From NCBI GenBank assembly GCA_914767715.1, contig OU612074.1, positions 12,636,062 to 12,696,061 on the forward strand: DNA of 60,000 nt, given 5' to 3'. This document shows positions 52,201-59,924 of the stretch, one piece after another. Positions within the stretch are counted from its first letter, which is position 1. Each line of letters begins with the position of its first letter. The notes under the pieces were generated by a model. The model did no database searches. It was not told where the DNA came from and worked only from the letters and a program-made list of their open reading frames with translations. The position numbers and the translations under genes were made by a program. This DNA is from Membranipora membranacea (Eukaryota; Bryozoa; Gymnolaemata; Cheilostomatida; Membraniporidae).

Positions 52201-55200
52201 GAAACGTAACTAAAGCCTTGTACCCACCAATGTGCTTTTTTAATCTCAGGAATTTCTAAGATTTTGCACTCGCAATCATATTAAAGGATTGGTGGGTACC
52301 ACAAAATGCAGCACAACATATCACACAGCATATCGCACAACATATCGCACGAAAGTAGAATCAATTCTACTTTCGTGCGAAGGTATTTGTAAACGCACGA
52401 TCTCTGTGTATTTTGTACCCACCAATCACAGCAATGCACAAGTGGTCGTGCATGATCGCAGATGAGTTCCTGGGACAGTTATGCAGTTGATGGGTACCAG
52501 GCTTTAATAAAAAACTTGCATCTTGTGACTTTGCAGTGCCTATTGGGCAGCCGACCGTCGATGTAACTGGATTCACACATAACACTATCGATATAAGCTG
52601 GAGTGCTATCAGTGACAGTGTTGGGGATATAACTCACTATACAATTACTGTGGAGAATGCTGTGGAAGCTGGTCAAACAGCAGAGGTGATCGCTCCTATC
52701 AGAGTGAACCGAACAGGAGAGGTGAGATCTAATATCATATGAATATCATTGTTTTGTTTGTGATCTTCAAAATCATACACATGTGATCATCTGCTCCCCT
52801 AAAGGACTGCTATTGCTTTCAGCACAAAGAAAAACCTTTTTAGTATTCGAGCTCATTTACATATAGGCTGTCTTATTCAATAGATAAATAAATCAAAAGG
52901 CATCACTTTGTAGGTACAAACTTACACTTATTCACTACAAGATCTCGTCCCAGATACTGTATATGACATAAGTGTGACAGCATCAACATCAGCTGGTATT
53001 ACACAACCTGGAATTGTGCAACAACGCACAGCTGAGTTCAGTAAGTACAGTGATCAATTTTGTGGCAGGCCACTTACTCCCATATTCAGCTGAAAATGAT
53101 GCCTTTCCCAAATTCTTCAGAAGACTCTTATGTGATGCAGAAGCTAATAGACAGTTTTCTGAGCTCTGATTCAGGCCTCAATTGGGAGTTGTCCTCTCTC
53201 CAGTTTGGTACTTTTAACACACGCCGCATAGGAAACACCTGCTGAAAAGAGGGTTATCTTGAAAACCGCTTATGATAGGATAAAAAATTATCTTTGATTC
53301 AGAATCTGCAACATTGAAAACTCACATGGACATAGTTTGGGAAATAATTTTAGTATTTGGATAGTCAATTATAGCAATTTGGCAGGATGTTTCATGAGTT
53401 TCGTCACTAAAATTGAGATTTATCAACATTCAAGGCTCCAATGATTTGGAAACCCTGTCTCACAAGGTTTTCAATGTTGCAGACTCTGAATCAAAAATCA
53501 TTTTTATACTAACATTGGCGGTTTTCAATAAAACCCCCTTTCAGCAGGTTTTCCTATGCGGCGTGGGTTAAAAGTACCAAACTGGAGAGAGGACAACTCA
53601 GAATTGAGGCATAAATAAGAGCTCAGAAAACTGTCTATTGTGTCAGGCGACATATCATGGAAGTAAAAGTGAAAAGTTCATACTAATAGTTTATAAGAAA
53701 CTCTTTGTTACCACAATGTTGGACCCAATATTTTTTGGATCCGAATTGCCATAGAAGGTAGAAAACTCAGCTAAAGACTTAGTTGTGAGTTTCTTTGTTA
53801 CACCAAATTGTTAGAGTCAATTTTTATGGATGCGTTATCATTTCCTTACAGTACCTGATAAACCAGCTTCTTTGAGTCTCACGCCAGGGACTTATGACAC
53901 ATCTGCTGAGTGGGAAGAACCTGTTATGTCGAATGGAATCATAGTGATGTACAAACTCAGTTTGTACAAAGTAGATAAAGACAACAACACAGTGGGAGTT
54001 GCTGAGACAACAGAGGTAAGTCCATGCTATATTTTGGATAGTATTGGACAAAAAACAAGTTCATCCGCATCTTATTGTTTTGTATGAGTTTTACATTGTA
54101 ATTTATTCCGGGCTTTAGTTATTACTTTTTATCAGGATTAGTGTTGGTTACATGAGATTAAAGTATAAAAAAATATGGTTGATCAAACAAACGATAGACC
54201 CGTGAAGACTCTGATTGGCATAATATTAGTTAGTGATGCAGCCGAAATATAGATGTCCTAACATAATGATGTAAAGCCGATTACTTGAACTTTGATAACA
54301 TATAACAAACTGCTCTTAATAAAAATGGTGTTTCAAGTAACGTAATGTAATGTGTGATATGCTGACAAGTGTGATAAGTCATTGTTAAACTTTGCTATTG
54401 TTGATCAACGTATTTGATATGCGATTATCATCTTTGTTGTTTTTAGTATCCGGCCAATATTACTTCTGCTATACTTACCCATGGGATCATCAAACCCTAC
54501 AGAAGTTACAGGGTTGAGGTAGCAGCTAAAACCAGTTATGATGTGTATGGAGGCGCTATAATACAATACACGATGACACTCTGTACAGGTTAGGGAATAA
54601 CCTGTGTGGCTGATTGCTGTGTCTTTTTATCATAATTCCCATAAAAACTTTTATTGATAAGAATTGCTTTTGATGTCTCAACTCTCTATCTCAAGATTTT
54701 GGCCAGTTAGACCTGTTATCACATCCTTTAGTTCAAATAATATGTCTCAACTGTTACTTATCGTGTGGCTGTTGTCTATTGGTTAGCAGAGAGTCACACA
54801 AGATTTGCGTGATTCAATTATCTGTATGCTATTTCAGCGCCTACTGGTAAACCTGAAATGATCCGGGGTGACCCAATCACATCTAACTCAATCACTCTAA
54901 AGTGGGATGCCATCGATGCAGACTACATCAATGGACAGCTAGAGTAAGTCTTACCCATATTTGCTGTAGGGTTTGAATCCCATAGTTGTTCATAATAAAA
55001 GCTAGAAACCCACTTTAACTAGTATTAGAAAGAACAAGACAAGCAAATCTAACAAACAAAGGTGGTTATCATATGAAGCTGGCAGTTTTACCATATAACC
55101 AAATTACAATTTTTATGTTGGTTTCAGACTCTATAAGATAACGAGCAATACCTCAACAGATTTTGTGACAGTACCAGGTAACATGACGACAGAGAAGAAA

Positions 55201-58200
55201 TTCATTAACTTGAATGCCAACACATATTATGAATTTAAGATCAGCGGATGTACAGTTACTGGCGGATGTGCGAACTCAACTTTTACAGCTGAGAAAGTCA
55301 TCAAAACCAAAGAAACAGGTGAATTTTTACTTCCCTTACTTAAGTTATTTTTTTGTGATTTTGTAACCACAAATTTGGTAGTTTACACATTGTCCTTCGG
55401 ATAGGAGGTTGGGACTTCTTCAAATTAGTCAGGATCCAAGGTGGTGATACTAGGCCTGGCTCAGTGTTGGCGTTATTGTAAATGATGATCTCCATAGGTT
55501 AGACTTACGTGGATTGCGCATATTACGATACTGTAACTGAGAACTGGTGCTGTATATTGAAAAGCTAATGAGTGTTTGTTAATATAGAACATTTTCCGAT
55601 GGTTGGCATAGCCTAGGGTCGGGTGTGTAAATGAGTTTTTGTCTGTTTCTAATATTTCCCTGATTGCTGACACAAACAGATCCATGTGCTGTTGAGAAGC
55701 CGACTATATCACTATGTGACATGCAGGGCCTGCAATGTTTCACCGTGGTATCAGTGAGTTGGGCTTATTTAGAGTCTAACGGTGTTGTCATTACCGGCTT
55801 CATAGTCACTGTAACTAGTGATAGAGACGTGAGTAAGAGAACAATGGTGTCATTCAATGATCTCTTTTTGTTTTCTGGGTACAGGTTTGCCACAAACTTT
55901 GCTCAATCACTGGGTGCGTGTTTCTATGGATAAAATTTAGTGCTATTTGTAAGAGTCAACATCACTTCTCACATAGAACTGTAGAACAGGTGAATCATGT
56001 ACACTGTAACACTTGGTGAGAAGCAGCAGAGTCCTGTGTGGAGGAGTTGATTTCATGCTGTCTGTTATGAAGTTCTTTTCTCACATGGTGTTTCATTGTG
56101 TAATCTGCAGTAACATTAATTTGCACTTCTGCATAGGATCACGTCTTTCTGAGGGCTTCACATGAGGTTTATAATGGATGAGAGGGTATTATCAAATCTG
56201 ATAATTACCTACACGCATTGGTTAATATATCTGGTGGCAATGACGACGGAAAATGCTGTGCTTGTTCTTTTATGCAATCTACGATTTGAGTGCTTAATTT
56301 ATGTAGGTTGCACTATTGTTGCAAGTCTTGGATTTGGCTTTGTCTATCAAAATTTCAATCGCATTTTCACACACATAGTCATAGAAATAGTTCAAGATGT
56401 GTAATCGATGATTTCTGTTATCAAGTTTCTTATTACCTGCAGTACTTCCATACTGCCACAGAGAAGTCATATAGTCGAACAAGACATTTTTCTGAATTTG
56501 ATTACCAAACTTTTTTTAATGAAATTCAATGTTTTTGTAGTCGCTGGATCGGTCAGATACTTGATGGAAGATGGTCCTTTCGAATCAGACCGAATAAATA
56601 TCAAATGGGATCCACCATCCCCACTGAATTATGTTGTTGCTTATGGCGTGAAGGTATCACAAGATGGGACCTGTGTACAATCAATTATTCTCGATTGTGA
56701 CTCTTGTGAGGTAGGCTGATGTTATATGTATCATTACTTTACGGTTTTCTTGTCATGTGTGTAAGGATCCATGTTAGTATCACCATTCTCGAATTAGCAT
56801 AAGAAGTTACTTACCTTAACCAGATTCGCGCTAATATCTACATAATCTTTGTTACTTTATAATCTCATCAGCAATAAGTGTGTTATAAGGTATTGCGATA
56901 TGTTTTATGGTTTATAATCAATTTTTTTTCTCATCTTTCTATCAATCTGCTACTGCATTCATGTTCATTGCGTTATGTGACATTTGGTTGGCAAAAAATA
57001 AGAAGGTGTGGTGATTTCTTTCCATTCCTTTGTAGTGGCGGAAGGGAACAACCAATTACAATCATTGGGAGGAACAGCTGGGCTGTGGTGACTTAATTGT
57101 GCGACAAACAATAGAGAACATTACTGCGACCCAACAACTGACGACCACAAATTTAACAGATAATACAGAATATCTGATAGAAATTTATGCTCTGAATACA
57201 CAAGATCTGTCTAACCCAGCGAACCTGACACTCAAAACTAAAACGACCTGTGAGTTGAAGTGTACTGATACCTATACCTGTTGATTATCATATCCTAGTA
57301 TTGATTGGCAGTTGTAACCTCAGAGTGCAGAGTGGTTTGCATAACGTCACATTACTAACATATAAGCCAGAGAATTAATGTGTATATAAGGTCAAATTGA
57401 GAATCTGCTGAGGTTGCAACCTCTGTCAGGGAGTTTATACCATAAGTATTGTTCATATTATTTTCGGTCAATTTTGGTGACACTTGCCTTTTAGATCTAG
57501 TAAGGAACAGACATGCAGCATATGTATGATGACAAAAGAGTTTTTACAGCTTGTCGGAAAGTACATAAATATGTCAATTTATACACCACATTTTAGTGCC
57601 AACAGTTACTGTATTGAACTCAAACTACAACACAATCAATATAAGCTGGAACAAAGTGACAAGGCTCAGTTATATAATAGTACAGTACTTTGTTATAACT
57701 TGTAAAATTTACTATCTTTAGCCTGGCCTTTGAGCCTCATATTTTGTAGATATCTTATCTTGGCTAATACATTATCTAGCACCACATTATGCTATTCTAT
57801 TCATCTTGTCAATTCCCGGGTTCCAGTCATCTACTCAGAATCAACAGGGCGACTGGAATACTCGCCCCTAGAGTTGCTTGCCACTTTCGCTGCATGATCG
57901 TAGTAGCTTTTTACGGGTTTCTTCTTCTTGATGCTAAATTTTCAGCCTTTTCTAAGGAATCGAGGCAGAATTTCCTCCTATAATGTTCTTACCCTGCCCA
58001 TGCTGTTCTCCAGCAACTTACTGTACTTACTTAAATATTGTATTTCTAACTTAATGGGGGTTAGCCAGGATAAGGCGTATTAGTCGCCCCCCCCCCCTCA
58101 TATAGGGGAACCCCCAGCTATCTTGTTAATCATTGAGGTAAGAAAAAATACAGAGTTTTTTACACCTAAAAAGCTCTTTTTTTCTTGAGACAAGGCTCAG

Positions 58201-59924
58201 TTATATAATAGTACAGTACTTTGTTAAAACTTGTAAAATTTACTAACTTTAGCCTGGCCTTTGAGCCTCATATTTTGTAGATATCTTATCTTGGCTAATA
58301 CATTATCTAGCACATCATTATGCTAATCTATTCATCTTGTCAGTTGCCGGGTTTTTCTCGTTCCTATTTTTCTAAATAACTGAAGAGACAAGTTGTCTTT
58401 TCGCAATTCCCACCCTCCCACTCTAAAGTATTACCTTATGTTACTGTATTTCTCGGTGTGTGAAATGAGACTTAAGTGCATGTGTGGTTGGTGCTAAATT
58501 TTCCGCCTTTTCCAAAGTATCGAGGCCGAATTTCCTCCTATAAAGTCCTTGCCCTGCCCATGCTGTTCTCCAGCAACTTACTGTACTTACTTAAATGTTG
58601 TATTTCTAACTTAATGGTGGTTAACCAGGAAAATGCGTATTAGTCGCCCCCCTCTTATAGGGGAACCCCCAGCTATCTTGTTAATCAATGAGGTAACACA
58701 AAATAATTAGAAATCTCTAAGTGGCTCAAATAATTGTCCTACCAACCTAAGGATAAACATGGAGACCCTTCTAACATCTTTTCTTGGACTTCTGTTTGTC
58801 TGTTAGTCTGCTAGCATTAGGTCGGTTGGTCTGTTAGCCTTTGGTCAGGGCAATGCTAAAAAGCTGTCTTTTTGACAGGTAGAGTTCCCAGAGCGTCACT
58901 CAAATCGGGCTTGTTGGATGTTTTATTTTAGTTTCAGTTTTACCCTACTATTACAGTTCTCAAAGATGTAACAAATGCTAAAAAACTTCATAAGTTCATC
59001 AGGTGTCATTTACACTGCATAATTTTGTTTTACAGATGTAGGTATATCAACAAGCTCACAGCGTCCAGCAGTTCCATCAGCTCAACAGACCGGCTGCAGT
59101 GCATTGATAGCAGTTTCAGCAGTGTTAGCTGTATCTCTAGCGTTGAATGTAGCAACCATATTTGTCATCATAGTGATGAGGAGGTAAATCTATCAAGCGG
59201 TATACTTGGCTATGATTCAATGTTTGGTACTTTAATCGAGCCAAAACAAAGCCTCACCTGATGTTGTTTAATTGTTACGGTAAGATATTATGACCCCTGA
59301 AATGATATTCAATTTGCGGTCTGAAGCTAGTCAAATAGGTCTATTGAGGTGGAATATATTGCTATAAAATAGTGGTGCAACACCTTTTGTTCCCATAGAT
59401 TCAATTAAGTTTTCTTCCTTTAGACGTGTTGCTGGCATGAAAAGTGACTCTGGTTCAGATGCAGATAATTATGATCATCTGCAGTCAACTACTTCTGAGA
59501 TGGGAAGTCATATGTACGATAGCATACAAACAGGTTAGGATATTAGTATATATTTGATAAACCCTCACTTTAGAAAATATCCATCCCCTCCAAGTCATCT
59601 GACAATTGCTTTGTCATGATTGAACCAATGAATTGCCAATTCATAATATCATCATTTATTGTCAATCACAAAATTGCATCTGATGTTATGTTCTAAGAAA
59701 GTGGCGGTTAAACAGAAATTGTAATTTTGGTATTGACTGCAAAGATATGTTCTTTTAAACAAAAAGACTTAGAAAATGACTAAGTGTACTTTAATACTCA
59801 AGACGTACTAATGATAGAGTTTTACTACATTGAGGCCTTATGAATATTTATCTTAGTTGAATTGAATTCTAAAATATGTTATATTTTAGAAAAGACAGGA
59901 CCTGAATATGAAACAGTGACCTAA
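28202..59924 (+). CDS. Right-copy FN3-repeat, mucin-like, single-pass receptor with ITAM-like tail (multi-exon, frameshifted in mucin exon)
   Basis: A large cell-surface receptor gene read from its exons. Order: exon 1 (28202-28228), signal-peptide/linker exon (33544-33673), FN3-1, Ser/Thr-rich mucin exon (35074-35731), FN3-2 to FN3-14, FN3-16, transmembrane exon, two cytoplasmic exons, stop 59922-59924. Exons have AG/GT boundaries; every domain junction is phase 1, so domains are interchangeable modules. Without the orphan half-exons at 55680 and 57597, and allowing for an 11-bp deletion, exon lengths total 5,571 nt, exactly 1,857 codons, which supports the model. FN3 family knowledge predicts an extracellular ligand- or adhesion-binding ectodomain; the tail suggests SH2/kinase signalling. 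Odd: the 11-bp deletion near 35548 puts TAA at 35571-35573, so the full-length frame is broken unless the symmetric mucin exon is skipped. Exact ligand unknown; an immune or allorecognition role is inference. Confidence 0.8.
29468..29571. mobile_element. 105-bp hairpin insertion with 13-bp direct repeats
   Basis: Flanked by direct repeats TACCATTCCACCA (29455-29467 and about 29572-29584). The left arm (about 19,290-19,310) has a single copy and no insert. The insert's ends are inverted repeats of about 27 bp (ending ...CCAATNTGCCCGCA). Mini-transposon type unknown. Confidence 0.65.
29988..30555 (-). mobile_element. 5'-truncated LINE fragment, reverse transcriptase C-terminal region
   Basis: On the minus strand an uninterrupted frame from about 30,553 to TGA at 30,065 includes FKYLGTFFD, FIQSLIQPIFTYNIEPWY and SRFLCSFVPFSI, matching the thumb and C-terminal region of non-LTR reverse transcriptases. 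The 3' end has TTCAC repeats. The left arm near 18,262-18,290 lacks the insertion. Confidence 0.75.
31740..31970. promoter_or_regulatory. Conserved intronic block with perfect CRE palindrome (right)
   Basis: Mirror of the left block, with TGACGTCA at 31924-31931. A 45-codon open frame also runs through it on the minus strand, but it has no splice or start context that I trust. Confidence 0.35.
33544..33673 (+). CDS. Right receptor exon 2: signal-peptide core and Thr/Pro/Ala linker
   Basis: Acceptor cag at 33541-33543, phase 0 in, phase 1 out (gtaaga donor). It begins IYTVLLVLLTGVLSQDEQ, a hydrophobic core with a likely signal-peptidase site, then a Pro/Thr/Ala-rich linker. No ATG lies in the exon, so an upstream start exon is required. 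The left counterpart is scarcely alignable. Confidence 0.75.
33964..34837 (+). CDS. FN3-1 of right receptor (two exons), absent from left copy
   Basis: Exons 33964-34037 and 34636-34837, split in phase 0, flanked by phase-1 introns. The first half carries the FN3 Trp (LNVTW), the second the Tyr region (LNAGTAYGIRVQAFN). A Cys pair (YCETGPSC) lies after the C strand. No equivalent exists in the left gene between linker and mucin exons. The intron contains a G-run (34418-34427) and a short dispersed-repeat-like stretch near 34,200-34,400. Confidence 0.8.
35074..35731 (+). CDS. Mucin-like Ser/Thr exon of right receptor, with 11-bp frameshift deletion
   Basis: A Ser/Thr-dominated exon with several N-x-S/T sites, acting as a heavily O-glycosylated stalk by analogy with mucin domains. 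Acceptor tag at 35071-35073, donor gtaaga after 35731. Compared with the left exon, 11 bp are missing near 35548, where the left copy has two CACCAA hexamers and the right has one. The frame then ends at TAA 35571-35573, although the downstream sequence still encodes the Thr-rich region in the original frame. Both flanking introns are phase 1, so skipping restores the frame. Confidence 0.8.
37343..37606 (+). CDS. FN3-2 of right receptor (single exon)
   Basis: Full FN3 domain in one exon, phase 1 to phase 1. Key signatures are IKVSWTPP (strand B Trp) and LTPGATYTFRLTV (strands E-F). It carries C-x7-C in the C/C' region. The predicted protein is identical to the left FN3-2. Confidence 0.85.
37763..38026 (+). 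CDS. FN3-3 of right receptor (single exon)
   Basis: Phase 1 exon with AKLTWVNPEG and LTPGERYTFTAHV signatures. It lacks the Cys pair seen in its neighbours. Confidence 0.85.
38240..38506 (+). CDS. FN3-4 of right receptor (single exon)
   Basis: Phase 1 exon with LEWTNPS and LTPGKSYNFTAHVFS. A CxxC pair (IRCDGCNQ) follows strand C. Close tandem paralogue of FN3-5, sharing a long identical C-terminal half. Confidence 0.85.
38784..39050 (+). CDS. FN3-5 of right receptor (single exon)
   Basis: Phase 1 exon with SLTWDNPT, CxxC (IRCAGCNQ) and LTPGKSYNF. A recent tandem duplicate of FN3-4. It is followed by an intron of about 1.1 kb (39051-40167) with no recognisable feature. Confidence 0.85.
40168..40585 (+). 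CDS. FN3-6 of right receptor (two exons)
   Basis: Exons 40168-40287 and 40412-40585, internal intron in phase 1. VNWEYSDG is the Trp strand and HGQAYTFSVKAY the Tyr strand. A Cys pair spans the internal splice junction. Confidence 0.82.
40640..40791 (+). pseudogene. Truncated second-half FN3 exon, remnant of the FN3-7/8 tandem unit
   Basis: Bases 40647-40791 match the second-half exons of FN3-7 and FN3-8 (TTLDITSLTSG, GGSSPESD, donor gtttgtac) but the 5' part and the acceptor are missing. The open frame is preserved, yet no splice acceptor is seen, so it is probably not used. It marks a third, broken copy of the ~1-kb repeat unit. Confidence 0.6.
40829..41248 (-). mobile_element. hAT-like transposon end/fragment (right arm)
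   Basis: Mirror of 7199-7618. The terminus is at 41,248. Shared by both arms, so older than the arm-specific insertions, or copied by conversion. Confidence 0.5.
41383..42033 (+). CDS. FN3-7 of right receptor (two exons), tandem unit A
   Basis: Exons 41383-41504 and 41874-42033, internal phase-0 intron, phase 1 outside. VKLTWDAPTA and LTSGCSYNFTVASI signatures. Tandem duplicate of FN3-8 with a repeat period of about 1,014 bp including introns. Confidence 0.82.
42397..43048 (+). CDS. FN3-8 of right receptor (two exons), tandem unit B
   Basis: Exons 42397-42518 and 42889-43048. Nearly identical to FN3-7 in exons and introns, so the tandem duplication is recent or homogenised. Confidence 0.82.
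43192..43443 (+). CDS. FN3-9 of right receptor (single exon)
   Basis: Phase 1 exon with ITVSWNYS and LTPGQTYSIIVYT. C-x3-C (ECYGDC) follows strand C. Predicted residues identical to the left copy. Confidence 0.85.
43683..44343 (+). CDS. FN3-10 of right receptor (two exons)
   Basis: Exons 43683-43811 and 44164-44343, internal phase-1 intron containing a short TG repeat. ITYQWYAGA and LTADTEYTVSVRS motifs. One visible residue change versus the left copy (FETE versus FDTE). Confidence 0.82.
44849..48713. mobile_element. Foldback-type element with long inverted repeats, right arm only
   Basis: The ends start CCATAGACTT and the outer ~0.65 kb (44,849-45,520 and about 48,005-48,713) are inverted copies (for example the block around cagcccctgtccagcccctt at 45,023 and its reverse complement near 48,540). 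A second inner inverted pair lies at about 45,480-45,720 and 47,500-47,655. The centre (about 45,850-47,300) is single copy with no transposase ORF. The left arm near 3,610-3,625 is the empty site; AAATRC flanks suggest a short target duplication. Confidence 0.75.
48981..49654. mobile_element. Near-perfect 674-bp palindrome flanked by TTAA
   Basis: Position p pairs with 98,635 minus p across the whole element, centre at ccgg (49,316-49,319), with only a few mismatches and no loop. Ends are AGGGATAATAC, flanked by TTAA at 48977-48980 and 49655-49658. The left arm has the single TTAA empty site near 3,355. Probably a fully palindromic piggyBac-like MITE. Confidence 0.85.
49789..49863 (+). tRNA. 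tRNA-like sequence within pogo-like element
   Basis: Contains GAATAGCTCAGTGGTAAAGT (A-box like) and GAGTTCAAAACCTG (B-box like) at tRNA spacing, but no clean acceptor stem. Probably a tRNA-derived, non-functional segment. Confidence 0.35.
50087..50503. mobile_element. hAT-type MITE nested in the pogo-like element
   Basis: Terminal repeats CAGTGGCGTATATTA and CAGGGGCGTATATTA (right end reversed), with an 8-bp target duplication GCTTGATT (50079-50086 and 50504-50511). Eight-base duplications and CAG ends are hAT hallmarks. It splits the transposase-like frame, which continues for a short distance after 50,511. Confidence 0.85.
50131..50215 (+). tRNA. tRNA-like sequence within nested hAT MITE
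   Basis: TAGCTCAGTGTGTAGAGCG matches an A box and GTGGGTTCGAATCCCAC a perfect T-arm with B box. The acceptor ends pair only in part and the anticodon region is too long. A degenerate tRNA gene captured by the MITE is the best reading. Confidence 0.45.
50768..51445 (+). CDS. FN3-11 of right receptor (two exons)
   Basis: Exons 50768-50952 and 51235-51445, internal phase-0 intron. IEWDPPSPLN and LEPETTYAVKVFALN motifs, with clustered Cys (SCKQ..., LDCEAC). Paralogue of FN3-16. About 6.4 kb of intron separates it from FN3-10 because of right-arm transposon insertions. Confidence 0.85.
52212..52503. mobile_element. Harbinger-like MITE in right intron before FN3-12
   Basis: Ends TAAAGCCTTGTACCCACCAA and (reversed) TAAAGCCTGGTACCCATCAA form terminal inverted repeats. 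TAA on both sides could be a 3-bp target duplication, as in PIF/Harbinger. The left arm (about 1,770) is empty. It contains an internal perfect palindrome centred near 52,362. Confidence 0.65.
52537..53040 (+). CDS. FN3-12 of right receptor (two exons)
   Basis: Exons 52537-52721 and 52914-53040, internal phase-0 intron. TIDISWSAISD and LVPDTVYDISVTA motifs. Confidence 0.82.
53852..54588 (+). CDS. FN3-13 of right receptor (two exons)
   Basis: Exons 53852-54015 and 54447-54588, internal phase-0 intron. AEWEEPVMSNG is the Trp strand and IKPYRSYRVEVAA the Tyr strand. Confidence 0.8.
54838..55318 (+). CDS. FN3-14 of right receptor (two exons)
   Basis: Exons 54838-54943 and 55128-55318. The internal intron is phase 2, unlike the phase 0 or 1 of other split domains. 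ITLKWDAID and LNANTYYEFKISGC motifs, with a C-x6-C pair in the second half. Confidence 0.78.
55680..55828 (+). pseudogene. Orphan first-half FN3 exon (FN3-15), partner exon not found
   Basis: Acceptor acag at 55676-55679, then DPCAVEKPT..., VSVSWAYLESNG, ending in phase 0 at a gtgagt donor. No FN3 second half was found in 55,829-56,540. Inclusion would put the next phase-1 exon out of frame, so it is probably skipped or decayed. Skipping leaves FN3-14 joined to FN3-16 in frame. The 712 bases after it hold no other feature I can support. Confidence 0.55.
56541..57249 (+). CDS. FN3-16 of right receptor (two exons)
   Basis: Exons 56541-56710 and 57036-57249, internal phase-0 intron. INIKWDPPSPLN and LTDNTEYLIEIYALN motifs. 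Clear paralogue of FN3-11, including the LDCDSCE cysteine cluster and the HWEEQLGCGD segment matching HWRTQLCCGD. Confidence 0.82.
57597..57701 (+). pseudogene. Possible half FN3 exon (FN3-17)
   Basis: Acceptor ttttag at 57591-57596, then LPTVTVLNSN..., TINISWNKV, resembling the start of FN3-12, with a possible donor gtaaaa. It is 105 nt and phase symmetric, so it could be included without a frameshift, but no second half is seen. Its 3' part is duplicated at about 58,190-58,235. Confidence 0.4.
57655..58690 (+). repeat. Tandem duplication of about 0.53 kb between FN3-17 and the TM exon
   Basis: Bases from about 57,655 (gacaaggctcag...) recur from about 58,190, with the same order of blocks: tattttgtagatatcttatc, aggaatttcctcctata, tgctgttctccagcaactta, and a C-run with gggaacccccagctatcttg. 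The copies differ by substitutions and indels. The remainder up to the TM exon (58,691-59,035) shows nothing recognisable. Confidence 0.7.
59036..59183 (+). CDS. Transmembrane exon of right receptor
   Basis: Acceptor tttacag, phase 1 in, phase 2 out. A short Ser/Gln/Pro juxtamembrane segment precedes a hydrophobic stretch of about 28 residues (from CSALIAVSAV to TIFVIIVM), then arginines, the classic stop-transfer pattern of a type I single-pass protein. Confidence 0.85.
59424..59533 (+). CDS. Cytoplasmic exon with ITAM-like tyrosine pair
   Basis: Phase 2 in, phase 1 out. It encodes a Ser/Asp-rich segment, then YDHL, 11 residues, YDSI. This fits the ITAM spacing YxxL/I-x(6-12)-YxxL/I known from immune receptors. 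Function as an ITAM is inference from the motif. Confidence 0.75.
59890..59924 (+). CDS. Last cytoplasmic exon with YETV and stop
   Basis: Acceptor tattttag at 59882-59889, phase 1 in. Encodes EKTGPEYETVT then TAA (59922-59924). YETV is a third phosphotyrosine-type motif, 8 residues after YDSI. No AATAAA signal occurs in the 76 bases left in the window. Confidence 0.78.

Larger units (their letters stand above)
27980..54590. repeat. Right arm of giant inverted duplication
   Basis: Partner of the left arm. The left arm's last base in the window corresponds to about 54,455 in the right arm, so the duplication certainly reaches the window edge and its outer boundary is not seen. The 54,590-59,924 portion of the right gene may have a left counterpart outside the window. 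Confidence 0.92.
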
